Assembly (NCBI RefSeq): GCF_914767665.1
Contig: NC_059502.1
Span: 29,220,812-29,284,811, forward strand
Length of the DNA: 64,000 nucleotides
Direction of reading: 5' to 3'
Origin: Harmonia axyridis
Taxonomy: Eukaryota > Arthropoda > Insecta > Coleoptera > Coccinellidae
Part shown: piece after piece, positions 11,160 to 23,600 of the stretch
How the letters are laid out: every line of letters starts with the position of its first letter
Position numbering within the stretch: the first letter of the stretch is position 1
Notes under the pieces: generated by a model
Told to the model about the DNA's origin: nothing
The model's database searches: none
Seen by the model: the letters and a program-made list of their open reading frames with translations, nothing else
Translations under genes and position numbers: made by a program

Positions 11160-13890
11160 AATTTTTTTTCATTACGTAAGCGTCTTGTGCTTAGGAAAAG
11201 TTTCGTTTGAAGAAATAAGGAATTCATTTATTGAAGGAACCTTAGTTTTCCGATACTGAAATTTTTCATCTCTTAGCGAAATTTTTTTTTCAAAAGACCC
11301 TATATACTAGATACGTGAATTTTTTTTCGTGAGATAGTTATTTGGTATTTTCATTAACATGTTATCATTCGGTATCTATCTTTCTACCTACACTTCTTAT
11401 CAGAAAATTTTCATCTGATGTCAATAATAGAAATGTTTGTGCCTACATATCGAAATTAAAATTAGCAAACTTTGATTTTCACGCTCTATTAGGCGTGCCA
11501 TTTAAATTTTTTTCGTGAGAATTTGAAATTCAACTCGCATTTGTTGTTATCAGATACATTTTTGAGAAGAACAAATCCTTAATCGATAAGAATTAGGCAA
11601 AAATAATTAATTAGTTTTGAACTATCGGGGAATACGAAATGAGTAGTGACTGCTCAGCCAAAAATTTGTGAAGAACCACGTTTTCAGTGAGGGAAATTGT
11701 TTATTGAAACAGAAAAATGTTATCAATAAATGTATTTATTGAGAGAAAGCAGCTAATATGTTCACTGCTCTCGGTAAAAATCTAGAGCGGACACCCCTCA
11801 TGATAGAAATGGTTTCTCCCAAACCTCATTTTGTTCATATACCTATACTCACTCTCTGTATCTTATAACTTTTTCCCAACGCAAACTACGCTTTGTCTCT
11901 CTCCAACGCTTTCTAATAATGATGAATATTATGAACGCTATAAATCACCCAAATCATATATTTTTCGCAAATTCTGATGAAGTCAGAAAATACATGCAAC
12001 CTACAGTTTTTCGGTTGTATCTGAGTCCCAACTTCAGCAACATATGTTTCTCGACTGCATAACGTGAAATAAGATATTCAACAGTCAAAAATTGTTTTTC
12101 GCAAACCTCACACAACTTTGCTATTCCTAAATTAATGCTCCCTCGTATAAACCACAATGTCAATTCACCAAAGATATCGATATTTGCATCAGAAACTGCC
12201 GCTTAAGAATTTACTGATAATATGTTACTCAAAATTGACCTTCCTCTTCCTGATTTTCTTGAGAACCAACACGTGATGATGAAAAATACATATAGGTACC
12301 GATTCGTCAAGAAATACAAGCCCTTTACATAGAGTGATGATGAGGTATAAACCTATTTGATTTTTATTTATATGGTGGCCTCTGAATAGAGGAGTGGTTG
12401 CGTGTTCTATGTAGGTTTTGTTACTGTGTCCTTCGTCAACTTTGTACTAACAGACTAACACTATTAATTGTTTCACTAGCAATAAACTGATATACCTACT
12501 ACTGTGTCAAAAATTGCTTCTTTGATGGATTCGAGCAAGGGATTTTTTCAGTAGCGAACAGAAGGGTTAACAGGATTCTATTTCCATGGAAATTAAATTC
12601 AGTATACTCATTCTGTCTATAGAAGAAATTATATCAATTTCTGAAAAATCAATTAAGGAATTTAGGACTTGGGCTAAATTTGTTCAATATTCCTGTAATA
12701 TGCAAAAGCAGTTCTTCTAGCAGACTAGAAGGTAAGAAATAGGCCCCGAAGAACAGCTAGAACATAAGGACTAGAGTGGCAATGAGGATCGGACAAAACC
12801 GAGATCAAGTTAATTCAGAAGAGATTCAGTTACTTTAAAAATTCGAGCTGAATACATTTTGGTGGTTACTCTTTGCTAGCTCGAGAGATGATGTCGTGGG
12901 TTAGAATCTCTTGGAAGAATAGAACCGGTCATAAATCCAACCGTTCTATTGCAAATCTCCATGCTCCGCAATGGAGGTGGAGAATTATATGGAAGGCGGT
13001 GTTTTCAACGTTTTGAAATGAAAATTCTCCCAATAGATACCAATTTGATGTATTTTACAACAAAAATTCCATGCACTCCTTATAATATTTGGAATCACTT
13101 GGAGACCATTTAACTGTATACAACATTATGTGCACTCTCCAAGTGCGCGATCGGCGCATGAATGAACAAGCGCTCAAAAACTCAGAAGTTCATACAAACA
13201 AAAACAATGAACCTACTGTGTTTTCCATCAATATGACATAAAAAAAGAGGTATTGTAAATAAAATTATTGGAATTTACAAAAAATATCTTAAATGAAGTC
13301 GAAGTCGAGAAATCCCCATCATAGAAATTCTTAGCTATGTAAGAAAAATAACCTAACCACGTAGTTGAGAAGTAAATGCGAAACAAAATCTGAATAAATA
13401 TATCTAATTAGTGTTGATACCGGGATTTCTATACATATCTATTAAAATATGATTTCATCTTGAAAATTCCTTCAATTCACTAGTTTAATAAAAAAAAATC
13501 CCTTCTCCCTTTTGGGGGCCACAATTTCCTAAAGAAATAAAATTACTTGCAGTTGGGAACACTGATGGAAGGGACCACTGAGTACCATCATGATAATTTC
13601 ATCGATGTTCCCGAGATTAATTACCGCAATTATCTAATAGAGGGCACACTTTCAAAATTGGCTGAGAACACCTCGTCAAAGAAGAATTAGATCTTTAACT
13701 ATTCCGTTAGATTATTTATAGATATACTCAATTAATGTAGTAGCCATTACTAGAGACTTGATTTGCATATGCAAATGCATATGCGGTCAGTTCTCAACAG
13801 TATTCACGTTTTTTACCAAAAATCTAGGGATGCTTCATATTTTTGTCTTATGCCCGCCACTCACGGGGCATTCTCTCGAGCATCTAGTAG
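11160..13890. other. Intergenic region, no gene recognised
   Basis: This is AT-rich DNA between the MEP-1-like promoter and the hairpin at 13.9 kb. Only short frames occur. One minus-strand frame (12163-11954) contains CEVCEKQF, but the pattern does not complete a zinc finger. Confidence 0.5.
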
Positions 13891-13900
13891 CCAGCATAGA

Positions 13901-14030
13901 CTTTGGCATCGGCATCGACTTCGCCATTCGCTGGTCACAGGCAGCTGGCAATTTAGCCGAAGCGGTACCTACTAAATTGCCAGCTGCCTGTGACCTCTGT
14001 CGAATACCGAAGTCGATGCCGATTCCGAAG
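13901..14030. repeat. Long near-perfect hairpin (arms ~55 bp, 17-bp loop)
   Basis: The left arm 13901-13955 and right arm 13973-14030 are reverse complements with few mismatches. They share GTCACAGGCAGCTGGCAATT and GGCATCGGCATCGACTTCG. The arms are more GC-rich than the surroundings, and the outer part contains imperfect short tandem units (CGAAGTCGATGCC-like). The structure could be a small foldback transposon or a hairpin RNA locus; no TSD was found. Confidence 0.75.
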
Positions 14031-14640
14031 TCAATGCCCAAGTCGACGCACAAGTCTACTGGATCATAACGATAAAAACTATTCTGTTTTAGAGAAAACC
14101 AAACAGAACAGAAATCAAATATTCTCGAAGGTGAGCTCCCGCAAGATTAAACCTTGTTTGAGAATTAAAACAAAAAAGTACAAGTTTGAAGCTATTGACG
14201 TAATTCCCACGAATTCTCAATAGACTGCAGATTAAAGGTGCAACACGCGTGGACTGTCGACTCCAGGACTACTGATTCGGTATGTTTTAGGTGTTCTTTA
14301 TGTCGATTATACTGGCTATGAAGTATCTCGACTGACTCAGGATCCAACTTTTTATTTTCTTTTTATACTAGGAATCTTCAAAACTTGAGGCATACCATTG
14401 TAAACTCGAGGCGCAAGAAACAGTTATGATCTCTGACCCTTTGTCCCACATGAGGTCGGCAATAGTATGAGCTGTCCTCTATTTCTGGTGTCATGACCAT
14501 GCTCATTGAAACTTGCAGACATAATGTTCTTCGTCTGGTGAACTGCAAGCGCCAGGAAAAACAACTGCCTCATATCCATTACAGAGGCCATTTTAAAGAG
14601 CATCGTCAGTTGGAAAACGAAAGGGCTTGTTCAAGATGAC
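14031..14640. other. Intergenic, nothing recognised
   Basis: No coding frame or structured repeat was recognised between the hairpin and the LINE relic. The last ~250 bases may include the 3' UTR of that minus-strand LINE. Confidence 0.4.
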
Positions 14641-14673
14641 TTTCAAAATCCACTGTGTTATTTTCTAGCTTGT

Positions 14674-15774
14674 TTAAATGAGTTTCAACAATTTCTCAGC
14701 ATAAGTTAAATGAGGCTGCACCAACACCAGATATAGTGTTCTCAACAATTGGGCATCGCAAAACCTTCTGAGATTTTTAAATTTCTCTATCAGAGTTCTC
14801 AGTTTATGGACTATTTTATTAATTTGTTGTTTCCATCTAAGATGTTTGTCTAACACAACACCCAGGTAGGTATTTGACTGTGTCCGTTGAGTGTATCATG
14901 TCATCGTCAACCACCAATGATGTAGAAGTGGGATAAAATGCGACAGAGTTGCTGAAAGGAACGGACAGTTTTGTCTATATTCAGAGTCAAAATTTTCGAC
15001 CGTAGGTATTTTGATATTATGTTGAAGTCACTTTCCCCAAACATTTTCAATTCTTGCCATGTCTCCGCCTCCAGAAACACCGCGGTATCCGCAAAATAAA
15101 TTATTCTTGACTTCGTCTCAAGTCCAAATAAGGAGTTCGTATGCAATAAAAACAGAATTGGGCCGAGAATGGTACCTTGGGGTACCCCAACAGTGACGGC
15201 AGTGAAAGAGCTCAAGGAATCAATTTGAACGCACTGATTTCTCCCGGTCAAAAAGCGACTGAACCAATCCAGTGATTTCCCGACAAAACCATAGTCCTCC
15301 AGAGTTCTTAGCAACTCCTCATGATCTACCGAATCGAATGCCTTCGCTATATCGAGAAATATACATAAACATGGTTTAGATCTATCTAAACAGTCTTATA
15401 TCATGATGTGCTATCGCGTCCTGTGTTGAAATTGCTTTTCGAAATCCATACTGCCAATCACTCAGGAAATTACAGGCATCCAAAGATTTCATTGTTCTTT
15501 TGTGGACAAATTTCTCGAAAATTTTTGATAAACTCGAGGTTACAGATATAGGTTGGTAATTATTTATAAGCTGTTTACTTCCAGACTTAAATAGAGGTCT
15601 TACAACGGCAGATTTAAATACCGTCGGAAATTGTCCACTCTTTAATGAGAGATTTACAAGGTCTACTAATGGCTTCACTATATTTGATATTTGATGCAAT
15701 CGAGGTGCTTTGTGTGATTTCAATTGACCTATCATCTCCAAAATATCTGCTTCATTACGCAAAATATTTTGCAA
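14674..15774 (-). pseudogene. LINE reverse-transcriptase relic (jockey/CR1-like)
   Basis: Three overlapping-frame blocks on the minus strand read as one decayed reverse transcriptase. The 5' block (15774-15382) has the NNYQPISVTSSLSKIFEKF finger motif. The middle block (15314-14907) has VPQGTILGPILF and the catalytic region YFADTAVFLEAE. Here the canonical FADDT has lost one Asp, so the enzyme would be dead. The 3' block (14856-14674) has the LDKHLRWKQQINKI and RTLYLVLVQPHLTY segments found after the polymerase domain. There is no endonuclease domain, consistent with 5' truncation. Frames change between blocks. Confidence 0.85.
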
Positions 15775-15784
15775 GTTACCAGTA

Positions 15785-15900
15785 TCGACGGCACGCCGAA
15801 AATAACTTATTCTACCATCAAGAGACAGATGAAAACGTATTTATAAGTACAATGGGAAGATAGAGTTTGACTAGGCCCGCTCTGTTGAATATTTATTATA
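15785..15900 (+). mobile_element. Possible LINE 3'-end scrap
   Basis: The plus-strand frame reading TPKITYSTIKRQMKTYL then stop resembles the last residues of LINE polyproteins. It is short and alone, so the call is weak. Confidence 0.3.
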
Positions 15901-16781
15901 ATTTTTAATTCGATATTGAGAATGTATTAGATAATCCTAGGAACATCTGAAAGAAAATTAAAATTGTTTATTTTCATTATCTTTAGTATTTACTTCGACC
16001 TTAAAGTTAAATCTCCGAAATTCATAACAGCCAACAGCCAATATACTACCCTCGCCTAATTTGTTCGATGTCCAGCTAATTCATAACCACCCCCAACAAA
16101 ATCCACATTCACATTCAAAGATTCCAACTTTACAATATAGAGTTTCTACAACATGACCGATTGGAGATGCTGAGTAAGCCATTTTTTCTACATGGGTGCG
16201 TTTTTACCCACTTTACCGGCTACCGCACTAGTACAGGAAAGTAAAATAATTACTAGCTATTTGCATGTTATACATACAGATCATGGTTCCAGACGTTCCT
16301 CGGCTAAGTTTCCTGCAGATTCCGGCGAAGACATAAAAAAGAATCTTGGAGGCTGCAAGCCAATTGCTTTTGCTGAAGTTTAGATGTTGGACTTTCATAC
16401 CACCTCTTAGGGGGTGAACGTTTGATCTTCTGGCTTCGAAGGACCATGTGGTGTTTATGCTTGATTATGGATGTAAGAAAATACGTATGATTTTTACTGT
16501 TTAATATGTTAACACAAACACTGTATATGACTGTAATGTTATAATAGTAATAACTTGTTGAATATGTAGTGATTGAATACTTGAATATGTATGATGATGA
16601 ATACTGAGTTACTGACTGACTGTATGTTAATCTTTCCTTTGTGGTACGTGATCTTTCGCTCACTTTTAAATTCTATTATCGTCCATCCTATCTACGTGAT
16701 CCCTCCATTCTCTTCTTCTTGATCTTACCTACCTGACCACATCGTCCACCCGAAGTTCCTCTCTTATTCGGCTACTCCTTA
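15901..16781. other. Intergenic, nothing recognised
   Basis: AT-rich sequence with only short random frames. It ends at the TTA duplication of the Harbinger-like element. Confidence 0.45.
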
Positions 16782-18130
16782 AGACGGGGACACACTTGTC
16801 ATACACCCTTCCGTTACTACTCCGATCCGTTTTGCGAGACTCCAGTGGGATCGGAGGGGGCGAGCACACTTGTCATACATGCTTCCGACTCTCCGATTTC
16901 CGCCTCCGGCTAGATCCACACTCGCCAGTGTCGATTGAAAACTACGAGCGGAAGGTGGTCAAAGTGTTCAGAAATTTTGGACATCAGGATTTAGCCGTGA
17001 TGGCTGCGCCCAGGAGTGTCTCAAAATGAACCTCAAAGGGGCGCATATCTACATCACCATGGACAGCTGAACCACGCTGAGATCCCTGGAATCGTGCTGT
17101 CAGGGGTCTCTGCTGACTTGGGAGTGCCGTAACACCATAAAGCAACTGGCCAGAGGAAATAAGGTGACTCTACTATGGGTACCAGGGCACTGTGGGGTTG
17201 AAGGAAATGAGAGAGCGGATGAGCTTGCAAAAAGTGCATCAAGGTTAAGACCTGCTGGACCTGAGCCTTTCTGTGGGATAGGAAAAGACCAATACAAAGC
17301 TGCGGTCCAGCTACGGGAGTTGAACAGTAGGACAATCCACTGGACTAACACTACTAGACTTGCTCAGGCAAAGAAATTCGTGAAGATTTCACCTACTTAC
17401 ACCAGAAAGCTCCTGAAGCTGTCGCGAGCAGAGCTTCGGGTGATGGTGGGACTTCTGACGGGGCACTGTCGGTACAAACATCATTTGTACCGTATGGGTA
17501 AGTCAGCAGACGATATTTGCAGGCTCTGTGGATCGGAAGTAGAAACGGCTGAACACTTGATATGCAATTGTCCAGAGCTGGCTGGCCTAAGAACCATTCA
17601 CATGGGCAAGCCGGTCCTGGATACCAGAGAGGTAATGGCCAAGGCCCCTAGGGAGGTTGTCAATTTTATTAACGTCGTTGACGACCTCCCTGGGTTTCTA
17701 TGAATGAGTAGGGTAGTGAACAAAAGATCTGCATGGTCGCAGTTCCCGGAAGGCTTACCGAAGCAAAACGACCCAAGTTCAAATAATAATAATAGCCATG
17801 ATGGCGGTTTCTCTGGATGAAGAGGAAGAAAGCCGGAGGGTCTGGAGGGCAGAGGAAAACGCAGAATTTAGGTCTATTCTGCATGTAAGGAAAGACCCTC
17901 AAAAGGAGAGTTTTTCTACGATCATGCCTCATCTGGTGGACGACGAGACGAAATTTTACCAATATTTTCGAATGTCGACGTTCAACCAGTTGGAGCTTCT
18001 TTTGCGACTCTTTTCCAGACATTATAGTGCTCGTTTTGAGTGAAATCGAAGTACAACACGCACAAAAACAAAAAACCACTGGAAAACGATTACAATATCG
18101 GAAGGGTGTATGACAAGTGTGTCCCCACCA
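16782..18130 (+). mobile_element. PIF/Harbinger-like remnant, interrupted by a LINE
   Basis: The termini GGGGACACACTTGTCATACA (from 16786) and its reverse complement (ending 18126) form 28-bp perfect inverted repeats. TTA occurs four bases outside each, the duplication typical of PIF/Harbinger. A second terminus-like copy near 16858-16890 shows a local duplication of the left end. The frame at 17798-18043 encodes FSTIMPHLVDDETKFYQYFR followed by a leucine-rich stretch, matching the N-terminal part of HARBI1-type nucleases, and then stops. The DDE nuclease domain itself is absent, so the element is non-autonomous. A LINE 3' end sits between the left end and this frame. Confidence 0.8.
17005..17792 (+). 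pseudogene. LINE 3' end with RNase H domain, inserted in the Harbinger remnant
   Basis: From 17041 the frame reads HIYITMDS, a TGA stop, then in the same frame TIKQLARGNKVTLLWVPGHC and GVEGNERADELAKSAS. These are the DS and GN.RAD motifs of a LINE-type RNase H. The frame continues to a stop at 17701 and includes a CRLCGSEVETAEHLICNC zinc knuckle. A short 3' UTR ends in an (AAT)n tail. Similar sequences flank it (TAGCCGTGATGGC before, TAGCCATGATGGC after), consistent with a target-site duplication. It is 5' truncated; the family is R1/jockey/I-like. Confidence 0.8.
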
Positions 18131-18306
18131 TTATCTGATTCTTCAGACCTCAGAGTTACCTACCTTTTATTATAAGTAGTGTTCATTTCGGCACTTTTGA
18201 TCGGTTCTTTTGTTCAGGTTTTTTCGGAGTGGTCCAGTTTTTAGTTCAATAACTTTGGCGTCGGATAGAACAACTTTTTTCTTGAAAAAAAAATGATATT
18301 GACATA

Positions 18307-19727
18307 CAGGGTGTCCCGTAAAGTCCACGTCAAACCAAGGGAGTCTTACCGTTTTCGAGATATTTTTTTTTTAAATAATGAATTTTTGTCCCTTTCATTA
18401 GTTTTGTCTTTACGGTTGGTACAATCTTACACCTTTTTGGTTAATTTTTTTCAGTAAAATATTGCTGAAGAATGATTTTAACGTTTACATCAAAAACATC
18501 CTCCGAACATTTTAAAGGGGGGTTGTGAGAAATATTTTCATTGGAAATTTTGGTAGTGGATTGTTTCGTTCATGAAGTTTAGCCCATCGTAGTGGAACCA
18601 AAATGTACTGAGCTACTGCTGCACATTACACCAATAAATTGTCTATTTTATAGTGATTTCAAAAAGTTACCACACAAGTCATTTGTTATTCAAAGAATAA
18701 AGATATGGCTGTTTTTATCCAAATGGGTACGTTTCTGACAAAATCAAAATCTGTGGTTTCAACATGATGGATGCCCAGCACCTTAATGCCACTCACGAGG
18801 CACCCATGTTCGAGCGTTCGGATCATTTTACAGTCGGAAAGCTCGGGACACGGCCGCACGACTGTAAATCAGAGAATGAACTTGACTGCCCGACTGGAAT
18901 TTCTTGGGTGCCTGGCTGCTCGATGCCTCGTGAGTGCCTGGCATTACGGACGCGAAGTCACCACACATTTGAATAGAACTTATCCCCCACCGGTGAATTG
19001 AAAGAGGAGGTAAATTTTGTGGCCTCCTCGTTCACCTGACCTAAATCCTCTGGACTTTCATTATGGGCGCTGCCTAAAAGACAAAGTATACGCAACACCC
19101 AAACGTGATGAAGCCGAATTGAGAGAACACATCCGAGTTGATGCAGCGGAAATATTCAACATCCATTCGAGGGCAGTAAAAAGGTCGTTTCTCGGTCGAT
19201 GCAGAGCCTGTATACGCGAAGGAGGTCGCCATTTTGAACATGTTCTGTAATGATTATATTATATATTACATGTCATGTATATTATATATTACATGTCATA
19301 TATTATATATTACATGTCATTGAAAATATTAGTATCTACCCTAAGTAATTACCGTCAAATTATAGTCAGAAACGCACCTTTTGGTTCCACTACGATGGGC
19401 TAAACTTCATGAACGATACAATCCACTACCAAAATTTTCATTAAAAATATTTCTCACAACCCCCCTTTGAAATGTTCGGAGAATGTTTTTAATGTAAACG
19501 TTGAAATCATTCTCCAGCAATATTTTACTGAAAAAAATTAACCAAAAAGGTGTAAAATTGTACCAACCGTAAAGACAAAACTATTGAAAGGGGCAAAAAT
19601 TCATTATTCAAAAAAAACATATCTCGAAAACGGTAAGACTTTATAATGAGAATTTTGTCATAGCAGGTGGGTTATCCTTTGATCTACATTCTCCCTCGGT
19701 TTGACGTGGTCTTTACGGGACACCCTG
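18307..19727 (+). mobile_element. Mariner-like element with ~300-bp TIRs nested in the foldback
   Basis: TA precedes CAGGGTGTCCCGTAAAG at the left, and the mirror-image end is followed by TA. The arms stay complementary for about 300 bases. The interior has a degraded plus-strand transposase: LWFQHDGCPA (second Asp) near 18750, then MWPPRSPDLNPLDFHYGR (third Asp region), ending GRHFEHVL and a stop at 19250. The first catalytic block is missing. A short tandem repeat based on ATTATATATTACATGTCAT follows the stop. Confidence 0.88.
19252..19321. repeat. AT-rich minisatellite, about three copies of ~22-24 bp
   Basis: Three imperfect tandem copies of TATATATTACATGTCAT-type units lie just after the mariner stop codon. 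Confidence 0.75.
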
Positions 19728-20941
19728 TATATCCTTAAAAGCTTAGTTTTCGAGATAAAGGGTGTTAAACTTAAATCAGTATTTTACTTATAACTCTGGT
19801 ATCCAGTGGCATAGATATAGGGGTGCAATGATCCCTTTCCAATTGAAAATCTACACCACCGTCTTTTTTTGAGAAAATTATTTCTGAAATCAACAGAGCT
19901 TAACAAGAAAAAATCTTGAATGTTTTTTATAGAATGCACCATTTTTGAGATAACCGAGTACAAAGCAAACACTATCCACGAAAATCTACGAAAATTAATT
20001 TTTCAAATTTTCCCAATAGTGATGAATGAAAGTATAAAATTGACGTACGATATTCTAACGCTTTTAGATGGCATTCAATTAAACATTATTATTTCAAAAG
20101 GAACATTTGTCATACAATCAAAAAATAAAAATTTTTGTGAATATCTTTTATTGTTTAAATGTCTGATAAATGGTCATTTTGAAATGTTCAATTGAATGCC
20201 ATCTGAAAGCGTTATAATGCACTACGTCAATTTTTGTAGGTACTTTCATTTATTACTAATGAAAAAATTTCAAAAACTAATTTCTGTAGATTTTCGTGCT
20301 TTTTACATGAATATGTCCAAAATGGTACATTCTATTAAAAAAAATCAAGAAACCCTTTTTTTGTGAAGTTCTGTAGATTTCAGAAATGAAATAATTTTCT
20401 CGAAAAATACAGAGTGGTATAGATTTTCAATAGGATAAGGATTATCTCACCCCTATATCTACGCCATTGGATAATTTTGGCATGAAATTCTTACCATTAC
20501 ATCATTTAGACTTTGATACCTAAATATTAAAACAATGAATGTACCTAATAATACTAGAGTTATAAGTAAGAAAATGTTTTTTTTCAAACTTCAACATCCT
20601 GTATTTCGAACACGAAGCTTGTTAGGATATTTGTTTATATGAAATTTTTTTCATGAAAATTCTATCCGATGCCAAAGTTATTGGACTAAAAGCTGGACCA
20701 CCCTGTATAATTTGTTGTTCCAGATAATATCTTTCAGACTTCCCGATATTCTCGATGCCTTATTTATCGTATTTGCTCTCACTTCTTATACATATTAATT
20801 TTCTACTGCTGAATTGTCACCTTGACGTATTCCAGTTTCGGTTAGTTTTTTGTAAGATGTCTAAAAACATGGTAGTCCAGGAGGAATCGGCGCATGAGTA
20901 CCGAAAACTATTCCACCTCAATTTTTTTATGTGATCCTCTT

Positions 20942-22615
20942 CAGGGCCCCCGCAAGGGTCATCAACGCCCGTGTGCCGAAAATATTTTGGCGCCCCAAAA
21001 AGGGGGGAAGTGGAGAAAAAAAACGTCGCAGGATAATCGGCAAAAAATGTTTCAGTTTTTGTTAGAAATTTATTTGTGAAAGGGTTAAAAAAACTATCAG
21101 CAACATTTATTGAATGCCTTAAGAACTTCATGCTGTCAGTTGTTGCATAATACATTTTTTAAATGTTTCATTATTTTATTCAAGCATTCGATCAAAACCT
21201 CATTTTATTTTAATTTTGTAATGAAACTGCAGAGTTTTCAAAACCTGAGCTTTATTCTTCTTTAAATTATTCATATTATTATATAAAAATATGAATATTA
21301 TTATTAATAATTATTAAATATTATTCCATACTCCCAGCCATCTTCTCCCTTTGTTGAAGTCTAGCTTTTTTTTGCTCTCGAAATTTTGCACCAGAAGGTC
21401 GTTTTCTCTTGTATGGCTCCTAGAATTTAAGAAAAACTTGATCCAAAATTGGTAAGAACATTCACCCATGATTTACTTTGCGCCATCCCTTTGAGAATAA
21501 CCCGTATGTTTTCATTTTTATGAATTTAAGCCTTAAATCCGAGCCTTTAAACCTAAACGGAGTTAATATTAATAATAAGTTAAGACCGATCTGAAGCACA
21601 TACCCTGTTCCTGTTATAATAATTAATTTTTGGCAAAGGTGAAATATAATTTTTTTAGAATGTCAAACGGCTACGAACATCAAATAAATAATACAGATCC
21701 AGGGTGCATATTAAAAAAAAAATTAAGTATAATATGATGGTGGCCCCAGGTAACAAATTCAAAATATCAAAGTCGATTAAATTTTTTCACGATAACAAAC
21801 AATACTTCCCTATTTGAAGCAAATAAAAATAATAATATAGTATATAGGTATGGGCTAATTTAGGATGTGCACCATTTTAAACAGAAAAAAAATATCGAAT
21901 TTTATAGACTAATAGAAATGCTAATACTGTATGTGGATAGGTACTTACCATTTCATAAAATTTAATTTAATCACAACAAGAAACAGTAAAACAAACCACA
22001 ATTACACAAAATACAAATCTTTCCAATTATCTGAGTATTTTAATTTTTTGCGTCTTGACCTCAACCCCTAAACGTTTCGAAACAAAATAACTATTCTTTG
22101 GATAGGTTCCTGCTGTTATAGCATAGCAAGCAGATTTTGGTAATTTCAGAAATTCTCTGTAACATGTAGTATTTTTCCTACAGATGGTGGCGAAAGTTTC
22201 AGTAATTCCCCTGGCTAAAACCTATCGCTTCGGTATTTATGATTGTTTATGTGTACCATATGCGTTTTAGTGATGATCGAAGAAATGGTGCCCGCCGTCC
22301 GGTGCAAGGTGGTCCATAAAGAAATCCCGTACCGACAAAGGGATGATTTATTTATGATTTGTTTACTCGAAAAGAATCGTATAATTGCAATCTGTGGCCG
22401 AGGTTATTTTATAGGGATTGTGAAGTTCGGGAACTTGTTTGGATGTGTAAAAGATGTCTTTGAACGTTTAAAATTGTTGAAAAAATAAAAAAAAATTATT
22501 TTCAAAAACCTTTGGTCTTTCGGATTTTCATGCGGTCTATAAGAGATTTTGGCGCCCCTTAAGAGTGGCGCCCGCGTGCGGTGCACGCGTTGAACGCGCG
22601 GTTGCGAGGGCCCTG
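20942..22615 (-). mobile_element. hAT-like element with 8-bp target duplication
   Basis: ATCCTCTT occurs immediately outside both ends (20934-20941 and 22616-22623), an exact 8-bp duplication as made by hAT transposases. The ends are imperfect inverted repeats, CAGGGCCCCCGCAA versus CAGGGCCCTCGCAA in the reverse complement, and stay GC-rich in an otherwise AT-rich element. On the minus strand near 21420-21332 a frame reads YKRKRPSGAKFREQKKARLQ, resembling the basic N-terminus of ZMYM/DUF4371-type hAT proteins. No catalytic or dimerisation domain remains, so the element is probably non-autonomous. Confidence 0.82.
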
Positions 22616-22623
22616 ATCCTCTT

Positions 22624-23380
22624 CAAATTGTCCTACTGATAAGTGATAATATAAATGCATGTTGCCATGGGACAACCCCGGGCCATATTGTTTAAACCGA
22701 AATTGTTTGAACAATTGCGAGGAATTGTTATTTTTCAACCGGACAATTTTTTTTTATATTCTGTATTGAAATACAAATAAAAAAGGCCCTCTGACTTTTT
22801 ACGATAAAGTTAATATTTTTAAAGATATGAATTTTTAAAGGTTCGAAAAATCTCAAATTTGGGTACTTTCGATGATGAAATGAAATTGAAAATATTAGTT
22901 TTAGTTCGTGGCGGCGCCGCAATGTCATACTTTTCATTTTGATCTTTTTTTCGTTGTTTTTGATTGGATACATTAATTGAAACCCGATACTGACCAATCA
23001 AAAGCGACTTGTAACCGAGTATGATCGTGCAAAGTCGTGAAACAAAACACGAAACGTTTAGTGGAATTAATTCAAATATTTATAATAGAGAGAGTTTATT
23101 GGTATTTCAATTACAAGAATTACTTCCATAGATCATAACTATAATGAAAGATATACATATAGGTATATAATGGCACAAAACTCGTAAATAATAAATAACA
23201 AGAACCTTAATTTGTTGATAACGCTACCTACAGTTGACATAACGAAGCTTAACTAATATTCTCAAAATTGGCAAAACAAAAGCTAATCAGTAAATCAGTT
23301 CATACACCTGGTTTTTAAACATCTTAGTTTTTTGATTTTGTCTGACAACTAGTGTTCTAATCTTTTATTATTCGAATATA
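22624..23380. other. Intergenic, nothing recognised
   Basis: No gene or complete repeat recognised; only short spurious frames. Confidence 0.45.
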
Positions 23381-23384
23381 TCTT

Positions 23385-23600
23385 TCGAACACATCATGTT
23401 GGCTCAAGATGTTTATGATATCTGCTAGCCTCACTCTATCGAATGCTTGTTTCAGGTTTACCATGCAGATGAATATGGGTTTGCTGTATGCAATCCTTTT
23501 CTCTGCTAGTTGTCTCAGTGTTATTCTGTTAAGCTAATTCTGGATCGGCTATTCTTACATTTGCATTATGCAGTTTTTCTGAGATTGTCTGGTGGTTGTG
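23385..23600 (-). pseudogene. LINE reverse-transcriptase fragment
   Basis: The minus strand reads, with gaps, NRITLRQLAEKRIAYSKPIF then LKQAFDRVRLADIINILS. The second block is the AFDRV catalytic motif with its downstream helix, as in endonuclease-reverse transcriptases. An expected D in the (Y/D)-x-x-AFD context is not clean. The fragment is short and lacks the other RT motifs. Confidence 0.6.

Larger units (their letters stand above)
18225..20705. mobile_element. Foldback element interrupted by a mariner-like insertion
   Basis: The left terminus at 18225 (TGGTCCAGTTTTTAGTTCAA) is complementary to the right terminus ending CCCTG at 20705. The left arm resumes after the insertion at about 19730, and TATCCTTAAAAGCTT pairs with the region near 20605-20630. 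The whole therefore forms an inverted repeat of about 1.06 kb, split by the 1.42-kb element at 18307-19727. No coding sequence remains in the foldback itself. Confidence 0.85.

Noticed and set aside
11954..12163. Minus-strand frame with CEVCEKQF, a possible zinc finger
   Set aside because: The expected His pair at the right spacing is absent and no splice context or neighbour supports a gene.
13758..14223. Overlapping open frames on both strands around 13.8-14.2 kb
   Set aside because: They arise from the hairpin's GC-rich arms; the two strands encode near-identical peptides because of the inverted repeat.
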